Assembly (NCBI GenBank): GCA_023548195.1
Contig: JAJHZJ010000418.1
Span: forward strand, 1,151,520-1,215,519
DNA from: Bettongia penicillata ogilbyi
Taxonomy: Eukaryota > Chordata > Mammalia > Diprotodontia > Potoroidae
Direction: 5' to 3'
Length of the DNA stretch: 64,000 nucleotides
In this document: in pieces, positions 11,935 to 23,345 of the stretch
How positions within the stretch are numbered: the stretch's first letter is position 1
Layout: each line of letters starts with the position of its first letter
Notes under the pieces: generated by a model
Databases searched by the model: none
Seen by the model: the letters and a program-made list of their open reading frames with translations, nothing else
Told to the model about the DNA's origin: nothing
Program-made: the position numbers and the translations under genes

Positions 11935-12440
11935 TTCTATTATTTCAACAACAAGGACTTGACATAAAACCCTCTCTGATCTTTAGGTACCAATGTCTTC
12001 TCCCCGAATCACCTTGTATTTATTTTGAACCTACTAATGTAGTTAGGGGGCAGCTAGGTGATGCAGTGGATAGAGTACCAGGCTTAAAGTCAGGGAGACT
12101 CATCTTCGTAAGTTGAAATCTGCTCTCAGACATTTACTAATTGTGTAACCTTGGGCAAGTCATTTAACTCTGTTTGTTTCAGTTTCTTCATCTGCAACAT
12201 AATCTGCAGAAGGAAATGGCGAACTGCTCTACCATGTTTGATAAGAAAACTCCTAGTGGGGTCATGGAGAGTCAAACACAACTGAAATGACTCAACAACC
12301 ACATATTTAGATGCTTTCTTCCCCTGTTCGATTATAAGCTTCTTGAGGTCAAGGACAATTCTACTTTGGTCTCTTTTATCTCCAGTGCTTTATTAGAGTG
12401 ACCATTACATAGAAATCTCTTGATAAATTATTGGCGATTA
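11935..12440 (+). mobile_element. L2 LINE 3' end, split by a SINE
   Basis: Sense L2 before ('aaaccctctctgatctttag') and after ('ataagcttcttgaggtcaag') the SINE at 12046-12299. It ends in the usual 'ccagtgctttatta' area. 12441-12688 is unassigned. Confidence 0.7.
12046..12299 (+). mobile_element. Marsupial tRNA-type SINE, full length
   Basis: Complete copy from GGGGGCAGCTAGGTGATG through 'ccttgggcaagtcattta' and 'aaggaaatggcgaactg' to the tail 'gtcaaacacaactgaaatg'. Its head carries the tRNA-like pol III promoter region. Inserted in L2. Confidence 0.9.
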
Positions 12441-12689
12441 ATGCCATTTATCAACTGTTGGCAAGCAACTAGGGAATACAAATAAACTGTAATTGCTGCT
12501 TTTTGAAGGTCTAGCTCAGGAGATACCTTCTCTTCTAGGTCATTTGACTGGGCTGGGTAGAGAAATAGTATTTTCTTCCATCACATGTAGCATAGTGGGG
12601 AGCATATATAGAGAATGAGCATATATAGAGAATGTAGCCCTTGTTACACTGTATAACACGGTGACATTGGTGAATTATCTAGTTATCCT

Positions 12690-12965
12690 GGCAGCTAGGT
12701 GGCCCAGTGGATAAAGGGCTGGATCTGGTGTCAGGAAGACCCACATTCAAATCTCACCATAGATACTTACTAGCTGTGTGACTCTGGGCAATTCACTTTA
12801 CTTCTCTTTGCCTCAGTTTCCTCACCTACAAAATGGGTATAATGATAGCAGCTACCTCCTAGAGTTGTGAACACCACATAAGGTATTCATAAAACAACAA
12901 CCAAAAAAGTGTTAGCACAGTGCTTGCCTGGCATATAGTAGGTGCTATATAAATGCTTAATCTCT
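12690..12965 (+). mobile_element. MAR1/MIR-type CORE-SINE, full length
   Basis: Shares the GCAGCTAGGTGGCCC head with the tRNA-type SINE but has the CORE-SINE tail: 'acctacaaaatgggtataat', then 'gcctggcatatagtaggtgc' and 'tatataaatgctta'. Confidence 0.85.
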
Positions 12966-13469
12966 TTTCTTCCCTTCCTTTTCCAATCTGTACTGCTAAT
13001 TACTCTAAATTAGGCTGAGCATCTTATGTTGACAGCTCTGCATCCTTTGGTGCCTTTCCCCTAGCACCCAATAGACCTTCCATAAAGTGCTGACCTCTGT
13101 GATATAGAAAGAATACTCCTTACCTTACCCACAAGCCAGTGAGTTAGACAATCTCTCACTGAATTTTTGCTAATGCCTACAATTTTATTCATGTATTCAG
13201 TACACAAATATCTATTACGTGACTAAACTATTCAAAACACTTTCTAGATTCTGCGTTCATGAAGTTTATAGTCCAGGAGAGGCAAAGACAAACAAGCAAA
13301 TAATTATAATTATGCATATATATTACATATATATTTTAAATAAAAAAGCAAATATGAAGTACTTGTCAATGTATAAAATGTTATCAATACTAATGAAAAT
13401 TATGTACGAAATAGTCGTTGAGATCAAGAAAAGTTTCATGGAGGTGGTCGTATGAGTAGGATTTTAGTG

Positions 13470-13680
13470 GGAATAACAACTGATACAGTGCTTTAGGTTT
13501 GCAAGGTGTTTTATATATAATATCTCATTTGATCTTCATAGATACCCTGGAAAGCATGCACAACAAGTTTTGTTATGCCTATTGTACAGATGAGGAAGGT
13601 GAGGTTTAGCAAGGTCTAGAGTAGATTCTAGAGTTGGGTTTCAAGCTGTTTTTCATTGGACTCCAAGTTCATTGTTCTTT
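13470..13680 (-). mobile_element. MIR SINE
   Basis: Antisense MIR: 'ttgcaaggtgttttatatat', 'tctcatttgatcttcat' and 'tacagatgaggaaggtgag'. Confidence 0.75.
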
Positions 13681-13697
13681 CCTTTGGGCCTTAATGT

Positions 13698-13892
13698 TAA
13701 AGTAAAGGTTCTTAACATTTTTGTATGTCAAGGATGCCTTTGGAAGTCTGGTAACGCTTATGGACCCATTCTCAAAATAAGATTTTTAAATATATAAAAT
13801 ACAGAGGATTTAAAAGGATACTAATTATATTGAAATACAATTATCAAATTAAAAAAATAAATTCATAGACCTCAGGTTAAGAACTCTTACTT
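13698..13892. mobile_element. hAT-type MITE
   Basis: Terminal inverted repeats are visible: 'aaagtaaaggttcttaac' at the left pairs with the reverse of 'gttaagaactcttacttt' at the right. The centre has the 'atggacccattctcaaaata' block of this type. No transposase. Confidence 0.65.
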
Positions 13893-13934
13893 TAAAGGAT
13901 GAATAAGAGTAGAACTGGAGAAAAAAAAGGAAGG

Positions 13935-14170
13935 AAGACATTCTAGATGTGGAAAGACCTAGTTTTAAATCTTGCCTCAAATTCTTACTAGATGTGTGAC
14001 TCTGAGCTTGTCACTTAAATTCTCTCAGACTCAGTTTCCTCGTTGGAAAATGGGGATTATAATTTACTACCTGTCTCACAGGTTGTTTTGAGAGTAAATT
14101 CATAAAATTTAAAGTGTTTTGTATACCTTAAAGTACTATATAAACAACTACTGTTAACTGCTAGTTTACT
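13935..14170 (+). mobile_element. MIR SINE
   Basis: Sense MIR: 'ttactagatgtgtgactctg', 'gttggaaaatggggattata', 'tctcacaggttgttttgaga', 'aaagtactatataaacaac'. Confidence 0.8.
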
Positions 14171-15130
14171 ACTACTATTGTTTTTTATGATTATAATTGT
14201 TGGTTTAGGAACAAAGGCAGTGGAATAGTACAGCAGAGTGCTCAGACTAAGGCAGAGAGTACTCGTATTTTGATGGTGTATGTTTCAAAGGGTAACATAA
14301 GGCTGGGAAGGTAATAGAGCTGCTAGACTGTTCAGAACCTTGCATGCCAGACATGGGAATGTGAATTTTATTTAGACAATAATGAGCCAGTGAAGATTTT
14401 CAAGTAGAGGAGTAACATGGCTGATATTTATAAATAGGAAAGATTATTCTGAAAGATATATGGCAAGTGGATTGGAAGAAAGAAAAACTGGAAGCCAAAA
14501 AAATCTGTTAAGAGGATAGTTTGATAGTTTAAGTGGTTGGTAACAAGACCTGTACAAGGTGACTACTTGATAAGACATGGATATGAAAGCTATTGGATGG
14601 GTAGAATTAATAGTACTTGATAACTGACTGGGTAATAAAGGTAATAAAAAGGGAAAAATCAAATATAATTTCAAGTTATGAACATAGGAAGAACTGTCAT
14701 TAGTGTTGCCATTGGCAGAAAAAGTAAAGTCAGAAGGAACAAGTTTAAGGAGAGAGATAATTTAACATTGGAGACATATTCATTTGGAGGTGGTAGTGGA
14801 ACATTCCCATAGAGATATTCTATTGATAGCCTGTATATATCGTCTCCTTGTGATTAGAGTGAGGGCCGAATAAAGATAGTTCTTCTCTACCCTGCCATAA
14901 TGGCAGTAGAGAGATCAATGGGATCCAAGAGGTTGAGCAATTGAAAGGTCAAGTTGGTGAAGAGGTCACCAATATGACTGCAAAAATCTTTGAAGGATGA
15001 TGGATTGGAAAGAAAACTGAATCAGGTACAAAAGAATGGTGGGAAAGTGATCTGGAGGTAAATAGATGATAACAACAAGGATTGGGGGAGGTTGGTATAG
15101 AAAGATTGTATGAGCCTCAAAAATGGAGAG

Positions 15131-15715
15131 GTGCACCTATTTGCCTTGAGATTCTTAGCAAAATTAAGTACCCAGAAGGAAATTTTACCCTTTGAGTGTT
15201 ATGGAACTTTACACGTGGGTTTCTAAAGGAACAAATTGCCAATGAAATTACTAGTTCTATTATTTGTACTTCATTCCTTTTCATAGGAATTTCCATCTTC
15301 CTAAGTTTTACTTTTTAGATATAAGTAAATGGACAGATAAGCAACAAGATACTGGATGATAAGAGAAAGACACTGAGGAGGACATCAGTGATGAATGCTC
15401 AAGAAATTTAACCAACTTCATAATTTTTGAGAAATTACTACCAAGAGTGAAAAGGAATTTCTGAGATACTTGTTCTTAGAAATAGAATATATTATATTGA
15501 AGTTGCAAATTCAAACTAATTTTTCTTTGCAAAATGCAATCCATTTTCTTTCTTCAAAGATGAACCCAGAACTCATATTTTTGCTTTGTGTGAAAATACA
15601 CACACATGTAAGATTGAGGTGTATATTTTGAGAAGTACCATGAAATACTGAGAATCAACTTGTCATGGTATTATGAGGTTCTACTTCTTTAAACAACTTC
15701 TAAAACTCACAAATT
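15131..15715. other. Unassigned AT-rich sequence
   Basis: No gene or recognised repeat. Confidence 0.4.
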
Positions 15716-15719
15716 GATG

Positions 15720-15865
15720 TCCTTTCTTTTCTTTTTAAATTATCTTTTGTACTTGGTATCTTTTGTGTTTACATCACTTTTATTTCCCAGTATATTTTTA
15801 TACCTTCTCATCCCCATGCAGTAATCCATCTCTATAACAAAATATTTTTTTTAAAAACCCATAAA
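15720..15865 (-). mobile_element. Probable L1 3' UTR fragment
   Basis: 'gtatcttttgtgtttacatc' and 'ccatctctataacaaaatat' resemble the antisense L1 3' UTR seen elsewhere in the window. Weak match. Confidence 0.35.
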
Positions 15866-16255
15866 ACTAAATGACGTCAAGCATGCTCAGACGGTTATTC
15901 CAATTATCACTCACGTGACCAGTTAAATCCCCAGAGAATGTCTACTACATCCCTTTAAAGTTCTAAGGGCACTGTTGGAGGTTTGGGGCTTATTTTGATA
16001 GCAAGCTCCTACCAGTAGGCTTCCACCATGATTATGGCTTGATTTTAATTTATTTTGCAAGACTCAGTTTGCTTTTAGAAAGGGGCATTAACTAAGGTGA
16101 TATAATAAGGACAGTTACTACAAAAAGTTCTTCCAAACGTCATTCTCCCACAAGGACATTCAGAGTCCAGGGGAAAGTGGGCTCACGTTTAGAAAGCACA
16201 TGTGGAAAATGGGTAACTCACAGCTCCTGAAACCCCTTTGCTGAAACTTTTCAAG
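15866..16255. promoter_or_regulatory. Non-repeat stretch with a CRE and an E-box
   Basis: A perfect CRE palindrome TGACGTCA lies at 15872-15879, with CACGTG at 15912-15917 and GCATGC between them. CREB/ATF proteins bind the first and bHLH-Zip proteins the second. The motifs are seen; enhancer function is only a guess, and there is no transcript evidence. Confidence 0.3.
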
Positions 16256-16257
16256 AT

Positions 16258-16790
16258 ATTCCTTTTAGAGCCAGGTGGTACAGGAATCAGGAAGACCTAA
16301 GTGCAACTCTGGCCTTAGATACCTACTAGCTGTGTGAACCTGAGTAAGTAATTTAACCTCTGTTTGCCCAAGTATCCTCATTAGTAAAATGGGGATAATA
16401 ATGCGTGTACCTCCCAAGGTTCAAATGAGGTCCAAATACAGGGTTCGAGTGAGACAATAATTGTAAAACACCTAGCACTGTGCCTGACACATAGCAAATG
16501 CTATAGGATTGTGTTGGTTCAATTATTTCAGTCATGCCTGACTCTTTGTGACTCCATTTGGGGTATTTTTGGCAGAGATGCTGGAGTGGTTTGCCATTTC
16601 CTTCTCCAGCTCATTTTGTAGATGAGAAAATTGAGGCAAACACAATTAAGTGATTTTTCCAGGGTCACACAGTATCTGAGGCTAGATTAGAAATCAGGTC
16701 TTCAGCTCTAAGCTCGGTACTCCATCCATTGTTCCACCTAGCTGTCCAACTACTATATAAATGTTACATGATGATGACTATGATGATTAA
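16258..16790 (+). mobile_element. MAR1/MIR-type SINE split by another SINE
   Basis: 16258-16505 runs from the degenerate head to 'ctagcactgtgcctgacaca' and 'gcaaatgctata'. After the antisense SINE (16512-16747), 'actatataaatgtta' looks like its displaced tail. Confidence 0.75.
16512..16747 (-). mobile_element. Marsupial tRNA-type SINE
   Basis: Antisense copy: 'tttcagtcatgcctgactct', 'gctggagtggtttgccattt', 'ccagggtcacacagtatctg', ending in 'ccacctagctgtcc'. Confidence 0.9.
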
Positions 16791-17153
16791 TTTTCTTCTG
16801 GGCTCTCTGCATAGCTGTTAATACCTATTTAAGTTTATCCTTGGTTCCTGATTTATCTCTGTCCCTAAGCTATTCCACAGACCCTGCTTGGATGGTACTG
16901 GGAAGATAGACTTCCAAAGTTTGCAAGGTTCTTCAAGAGGGGTAGGAGATGGAGGCCATGACCAAAGCTTTCCTCCCTCAGATTATTCCTTCTTGGAGGC
17001 AGCTTTTTCTCTTCTTTATTGCGAGAGGCTCACTCAACTCTGAATCTCTCTTAGGCCTGATTTGGTTTGATATTTTGTCATCAACCTCTAGGGAATGGTA
17101 AAGTTTCTTCCACCAATCTGAAAACTCTTCCTACGCAACATAAATTTCATTTC
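16791..17153. other. Unassigned sequence
   Basis: No gene or repeat recognised. Confidence 0.4.
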
Positions 17154-17438
17154 ATCCACTGCCTCAACAGTATTGCTGTTGAGTCATAGCTTACTCTTGG
17201 TGAACACATTTGGGGTTTTATTTGGCAGAGATACTGGAGTGGTTTGGCCATTTCTTTCTCCAGCTCATTGTACAGATGAGGAATGTAGGTAAACAGAGTT
17301 AAGTGACTTGCCCAGGGTCACACAGCTTGTATGTGTCTGAGGTCAGATTCAAACCCATGAAGATGAGTCTTCCTGATTTTAAGCCCAGTTCTCCAAACAC
17401 TATATCACCTAGCTGCCCTTTATCCACTGCCTCAACAG
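17154..17438 (-). mobile_element. Marsupial tRNA-type SINE with perfect 17-bp TSD
   Basis: Antisense SINE body 17171-17421 ends in 'cacctagctgccc'. ATCCACTGCCTCAACAG occurs at 17154-17170 and again at 17422-17438 without mismatch. This is a textbook L1-machinery insertion and one of the younger ones here. Confidence 0.92.
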
Positions 17439-17680
17439 CAACCCTTAAACTGATCAAGGTTTTTTCCACGCTTAATTGGGATGCCTTGATTGATTTCATC
17501 TAATCAATTCCTACCTTGTTAAGGTACCATATTTTAGCATTTTATCATTTTCTTTAATTTAGGAGGGATAGTATCATTGATTAACTCAAATGTCCTGTGC
17601 CTTACACAAGTGTGGCATTGTATATAGTACTCATCCATGAGCCAATCTTGTGTTACATTATGAGGGTCTAGATCTAGGAT

Positions 17681-17930
17681 GGGCAGCTAGGTGATGCAGT
17701 GGATAGAATGCTGGTCCTGGTGTCAGGAAGACTCATCTTCATGAGTTCAAATCTAGCCTCTGTCACTAACTAGTTGTGTGACCCTGGGTAAACCAGTTAA
17801 CCCTATTTGCCTCAGTTCCTCATCAATAAAATGATCTGGAGGAGAAGGAGGCAAACCACTCTAGTATGTTTGCCAAGAAAACCCTAAAAGGGGTGAGGAG
17901 ATCATGACTGAAAACTACTGAACAGCAAAA
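17681..17930 (+). mobile_element. Marsupial tRNA-type SINE
   Basis: Sense copy from GGGCAGCTAGGTGATGCAG to 'actgaaaactactgaacagc'. No certain target duplication. Confidence 0.9.
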
Positions 17931-18016
17931 AGGTCTGTGAAGGTGTGATGTTAGTGTTGTACTCTGAATTAGTCAGCTATGTCTTGGATCCTTTCCATGT
18001 CTGCAAGGGATGGAGC

Positions 18017-18157
18017 CACATACACACACGCACATGCACACGCACACACACGCACATGCACACACATGCACACGCATTCACACACATGCACACGCACACA
18101 CACGCACACACATGCACATGCACACACGCATGCACATGCACACACACATGCACACCT
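18017..18157. repeat. CACACG/CACATG microsatellite
   Basis: Purine-pyrimidine alternating tract of CA with CG and TG interruptions, a possible Z-DNA former. All long frames across it on both strands (Thr/His-rich or Cys/Val-rich) are artefacts. Confidence 0.95.
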
Positions 18158-19305
18158 GACTCTTTTCTGTCTGCAGGAAGGAAATCCCATTGCATGGGCT
18201 CCTTTCACCTATCCTTTCTTGTCCTTGCTTTTGTCTTTCCTGGAAAAGAGAAAATATCACTCCATCCTGCTCCCTCTGTCAGTCTCCTGGCCTAGCTTGG
18301 CCTGTCTGTAGGGGAAAGAAACAACATTCTATCAGCCACTCACTGTTCACCTCACTGGAGCTGCCTAATACCCTGAAAAACTAGCGCCTGAGGCCCACCT
18401 CCCAGGGTTGTTGATAACCTGCCTGAACTCATTTCTCAATGATTAACAACTTCTCACCAGGTCATAGCTCTCCAGACTTCACTGATTCTAAACCTCCAGT
18501 TGTTATTTTTCAGACCCTTATTACAAGGGCAACAAAAGAAAGATAAATAAAATTCCATGCGCATTGGAGAAAAGTTATTTTTAATCAACCAGGGAAATCT
18601 TCATAGAGGAGAATATATTTAAACTGATTTGTGAGTATTCCATAAATATGGAGTCTATTCCTAGGATAGGTGAAAAGAATTGGACTCTAATATATTTTCC
18701 TCACATATCAAGAAAACCATATATTCACTATATGGGATATATTATGCATATATGAATGCGTGAGATTTTGGACAGAGTTTTTCTCCTTTATTGAACTCAT
18801 TTTACTTACCAGGAAAGATATGAGAATATTAATATAAAGATAAGATGTAAAAATGGAAGGAACAAATGAATCACGTGGTAGACTTTTCCTGATATATCTT
18901 TTGAGTTTTATCTCCACAGAACAATTTTCTAGACGATATCCCTTATTCACAGATTGCCATGCTTCCTGTATCCTCTAAAAAGGATTTTTGGAAGAGCACA
19001 GGCAGGAGTCACATAAGATAAAAAAAACTGCCAAAAGTTCACACTTCATTTGGAATATCAAAAGAAAAGCATTTTGTGGTGCTCATACTTTGCTTTATCT
19101 TCAGATATATTTTTGAACACTTTGGCCCAATATACAAGAAGACAAGACAGTCATTTTTAAAAACACTATTACAGAAATTTTAACAATTGATAAAATTGTC
19201 AAACATTGTTTGACTTTCTCCTGGCTTTTAATAGAAAAAAAACCTTTAATGTTTAAAATAAATCATGAGAAAAACTGAATAAGAGCTTTCTGAGGCTACC
19301 AAGAG
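18158..19305. other. Unassigned sequence
   Basis: No gene or clear repeat over 1.1 kb. Confidence 0.4.
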
Positions 19306-19309
19306 TTAT

Positions 19310-19470
19310 GGGCCTTAGAGCTTGGAGGGACAATTCCCTTTACTTCCACCTCATTTTACAGAACAAGAGAGGTAACCCAGAGAAATGTGATTGGCCTGAA
19401 GTTAATCAGAGGCAGAAGTCAAATCCAGCTCAGCCTCCAAAGCCAGTGCTTTCTAGCTTTTGCCACACTG
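19310..19470 (-). mobile_element. MIR SINE
   Basis: Antisense MIR: 'cctcattttacagaacaaga' and 'agaagtcaaatccagctcag'. Confidence 0.65.
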
Positions 19471-20155
19471 CTTTTTAGATATTTGATGAAATCAGTAGGA
19501 TTGGAACAGCAAGAGAATGGGAGACATCATGAGGAATCTAGAACAGACAGTATCTCTGGGTCTAAGAGAGAGGGGAAAAATTTCAGGGAAAAACAACAAG
19601 ATTTTAAGTAGCTATCTGTTAGGTGTATCAAGAATATTCAGTGGATTACATCACTGGGAAAGAAAAGAGTAAATATTTCAGCAGACAATTAATCTACCTT
19701 AGAACCAACAAGAGAAAACAAAAGCATCATTGATATACTTTACTTCCTTTTCCTGGCTCCAGTGCTGGAAAGAGCTACAAGAGCTTACGACTTTTTGTTG
19801 TTTTGCAAGGCCGTATGTTTCCAGATTACTCTGCAGCTGTTGTAAGGTTAATTGCTGAAGCATCATTGGTTGGAATGGGCCTAACATTAGCCTCTGGATT
19901 TTCATAACAACAGAGAAAATCTTGGCAGGGATTACCTAGGAACATTTTGTAAATATGAATCTATTTAGATCAGTTCCCTGAAAACTATTTTAAAATCTAG
20001 TAAACTGAATAATTTATAAGTTTTAAATATTGTTTTGGTACCTTATCACTTTGGTAAATTCATGAGCTCGCTGGTGTGAATATTTCTTTCCCCAATGGAG
20101 GTTGAAACACATCTAGACTTTTTCATCCTGTATAATTTTTGCCCAAGTCTTCCCA
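19471..20155. other. Unassigned sequence
   Basis: No gene or clear repeat. Confidence 0.4.
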
Positions 20156-20157
20156 GG

Positions 20158-20362
20158 AGTCAGAGGATCCTAGAACTAGAGGTGAAATGGGTCTTGGAGG
20201 TCATCTAGTCCAACTCCCTTATTTTACAAATAGGGAAATTAAGGGACAGAAAGTTTAAGTGACTTGCTCAAAGTCAAGGATTTACTCAAGATTCAAACTC
20301 AGATGTTTCAACTTCAAATTCACCATTCTTTCCACTTCACCACCCTGTTGCCTTTCATGGTG
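20158..20362 (-). mobile_element. Marsupial MIR3-type SINE
   Basis: Antisense copy: 'ggtcatctagtccaactccc', 'ttattttacaaatagggaaa', 'aagtgacttgctcaaagtca', ending at 'ccaccctgttgcctttc'. Confidence 0.8.
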
Positions 20363-20739
20363 GATTTGCCTGGTAGAAATTACTAATCATATAAATTATT
20401 TCCAAGACTCAAGTTTTACAGAAACACTCAAATTGTTGACAGCAGCCTCTGGTAGTTCTGAGTAGTCCAATGAAGCATCCAACAAATTTAATGTGTGATT
20501 GAGAGTTGAATAGTCTCCACAAAGTAGACAGGCCCAAATCCCAATGTACCAGGGCACTAAGCAGAGTTTCCAGGAAAAGTACACAAAAGGTCATTACCCT
20601 AAAGATGTCTGAAAACCCATTGGGAGAGATAGTCTGTTCCTGACTGTGACTAATTCAGTAAGATTCAGGAACAGACTTGGAATAAACATATTTGAGTTTC
20701 ATTATTTCCTTTGCCTTGTGTGCTTTTTCTTGAAGTGTT

Positions 20740-20940
20740 AATAAGTAGGCATAGGGCACAGAATCCTGAAAACATCACTAGGCCAGAAGTAAGGAGATCA
20801 GAGCTTGCAGTTATCCTTCTGCCATTAACTAGCTAAGCAACACTGGACAAGTCACTTAATCTTTGAGTCTCAGGTTCCTCCACTGGAGAATGAGCTCTAG
20901 ATGGTGTCCATGGCATCTTTTAGCTCTTAACATTTTATGA
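20740..20940 (+). mobile_element. Marsupial MIR3-type SINE
   Basis: Sense copy: 'actggacaagtcacttaatc', 'gagctctagatggtgtccat', 'gcatcttttagctctta'. The flanking 20363-20739 and 20941-21275 show nothing recognisable. Confidence 0.7.
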
Positions 20941-21275
20941 AAACCAAAGAAAGAAAAGGGAACCTGAATATAACCCCTGGATAATTCTTCTGTTCTGAAA
21001 AATTGAGGTACTTGAAATTTAATTTTGGTTCTTTAATGGTCCTAACAGACATAGTTCTCTGAGTCTTCTTTTCTACTAGGATGGAGGTTTACATAAATTA
21101 ATATTAAAAAAAATAGGTGTTTAAAATGATTATAACATGGTCCATCATTAAGGAATAACTGGGTTCTCTGATAAATTATAGGTTATTAGTAAAACAGTGG
21201 CTGATTGGCAATTGTTGTTGGGACTAGCTTACAGATGGGGAAGACTATAGTATAAAATTTCATTATTACCCTTGA

Positions 21276-21345
21276 ATTATAGAATGGGAGAGTATAGAGG
21301 AATCCTAGAAATAATCTAGTACAAACCTCTTGTTATAGGAATTAG
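21276..21345 (-). mobile_element. MIR3-type SINE fragment
   Basis: Antisense 3' end ('ttatagaatgggagagtata', 'ctagtacaaacctcttgtt'), cut off where the RTE begins. Confidence 0.55.
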
Positions 21346-21419
21346 AAATCTGAGAACTAAATTTTACCGGGATTCTTCAGTGGTCCAAAAGAAAATGGGG
21401 TCTTGCCAGGGTTTTATAC

Positions 21420-22562
21420 TGATAGTAACAATCCAAAGCACTTTTATGATTCCCTGAAAGCTGTTTATGGACCAAAGACCTATAGTGCATCACAACTACT
21501 CAATGCTGATGAACCGATATTGATTAGTGATAAGGACATGAACCTAGAAAGATAGGCTGAATGCTTCCATAGTGTTCTCAACAGACCATCATCAATCAAT
21601 GCTGAGGCCATTGATCATGTCAGGTTGAAGTTAATCCCTCCTTAGTTGAACTTCCAACTGAAGAAGAGGTTTTGAGGGCCATTAGGCTCCTTTCATGTGG
21701 CAAAGCACCTGGTGCTGATTCTGTTCCAGCTGAGATTTACAAGGTAGGGGGACCATTGCTCACACAAAAGCTGATTGAAATTGTCCAGGTTATATGGCAA
21801 GGGGAGGTTATCCCCCAGGAGTTCAAGGATGCCTCCATTGTACATCTCTATAAAGGTAAAGGGAATAGATTGTTATGCAACAATCACAGGGGGTTCTCTC
21901 TTTTAGACATTGCTGGCAAAATTCTTGCTAGAGTCCTCCTTAATAGGCTGATCTTTCACCTGAAAGATGATCATCTACCCGAGAGCCAGTGTGGCTTCAG
22001 AAAGGGCTGAGGAACAGTCAATACGGTATTTGCTCACTCCAGGAGAAATGCCAGGAGCAGAATAGAGGTCTGTACACAACATTTGTGGATCTGACCAAGG
22101 TCTTTAATACTGTTAGTCATGAGGGCTTATGGAAAATTATGTCAAAATTTGGCTGCCCAGAGGGGTTCATCAGCATTGTATGTCAATTTCATGATGGCAT
22201 GTTTCCCCGGGTTTTGGATAGTAGACAATGCTCTCGTGTCTTCCCAGTCACTAATGGGGTGAAACAGGGCTGTGTTGCTTGCTCCCATGCTTTTTAGTAT
22301 GATGTTCTCAGCCATGGTGTCAAATGCTTTCAGTGAGGATGAACACAGCATTAAGATCAACTACTGTACTGATGGTAAGTTCTTCAATTTGAAAAGACTA
22401 CAAGCCAAGACCAAAGTGGAAGGAGTGTTGGTGTATGATTTTCTGTTTGTAGATGATTGTGCACTCAATGTATCCTCTGAGGCTGAGATGCAACAAAATA
22501 TGGATCAATTCTCCACTGCCTATGCTAATTTTGGCATAGTAATTAACACCAAGAAGACATAG
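21420..22562 (+). pseudogene. RTE reverse transcriptase, broken
   Basis: Codes for the reverse-transcriptase domain that copied RTE RNA at the target nick. Visible in order: KAPGADSVPAEIYK (fingers), GFRKG near 22000, FVDLTKVFNTVSHEGLW, TNGVKQGC, and the active-site box F-V-D-D-C at 22446-22460, where both catalytic aspartates remain. The frame jumps at about 21990-22010 and about 22270-22290, and the upstream stretch 21420-21670 contains stops. This is a LINE fossil, not a host gene. RTE rather than L1 is indicated by the GRGTV-type region, the FVDDC box and the C-terminal CPICG motif. Confidence 0.85.
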
Positions 22563-22639
22563 CTGCTCCATCAGCCACTATCACGTCATCCATACGTGAA
22601 ATCATTGGTTACAACAAATGGAGAAATTTTGAATGCTGT

Positions 22640-23345
22640 GGATAAGCTTACTTACCTTGGTGGTGTATTTTCCAGGGATGTACACATTGACAATGAGGTT
22701 GACACACATTGCCAGATCTAGCTCAGTGTTTGGGAGACTCTGATGAAAAGTTTGAGAGAGACTACCAAACTGAAGGTCAACAGAACTGTTGTGCTGACCT
22801 CATTGTTGTATGCCTGTGAAACATGGATAATCTACCAGTGTCAAGTCAGGAAACTGAATCTCTTCCATTTGAACTGTCTTAAGGAAGATTATGAGCATCA
22901 CCTGGCAGGATAAGGTACAGACACTGAAGTGCTTACTCGAGCTGAACTGCCAGTCATTCAAAGTCTGCTTCAGACAGCACAACTCTGATGGGCTGACCAC
23001 ATTGTTCAAATGCAAAATGTATGCTTGCCAAAAAGGCTATTTTGTGGAGAACTCATGTAGGGCACGTGGTCAGAAGAAAGGATACAAAGACACTTGCAAG
23101 ATCTCTCTCAAGAACTTTAGATTTGGCTGTGCAATGTGGGAGACACTGGCACAGGACCACTCAGCATGGTGTGCCCACATCAGAAAGGGTGCTGTGCTCT
23201 ATGAGCAAAGTGAATTGAGACATCACAAAATAACATAAAATGCACAAATTTGGAGTATCCACCACCAAAATTCATACAGACTATCTGTGCCCAATCTGTG
23301 GTAAAGCATTCTAAGCTTGTATTGGTCTGATACATACTGAAACTT
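22640..23345 (+). pseudogene. RTE ORF C-terminal region, broken
   Basis: Continues the RTE frame past the RT domain. It shows KKGYKDTCKISLKNF and WETLAQDHSAWCAHIRKGA (22891-23238), then after a stop the zinc-knuckle-like CPICG at 23288-23302 followed by a degenerate ACIGLI. The same blocks occur in the second RTE copy at 33835-34470 on the minus strand, which supports the assignment. Function of this tail in RTE proteins is not well defined; nucleic-acid binding is an inference. Confidence 0.75.

Larger units (their letters stand above)
13166..15130 (-). mobile_element. Long decayed L2 LINE with nested elements
   Basis: Antisense L2 from the 3' end (13190-13290: 'gttcatgaagtttatagtcc') to internal parts ('aatgagccagtgaagatttt', 'gtaacatggctgatatttat', 'gagatcaatgggatccaaga'). 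A MIR, a hAT MITE and a second MIR sit inside it at 13470-14170. No frame survives. Confidence 0.6.

Noticed and set aside
12046..12120. tRNA gene in SINE heads
   Set aside because: The tRNA-like head belongs to dispersed SINE copies; it does not form an intact cloverleaf and repeats throughout the window.
17945..18311. Several Thr/His- or Cys/Val-rich frames on both strands
   Set aside because: All cross the CA/CG microsatellite; low complexity keeps every frame open.
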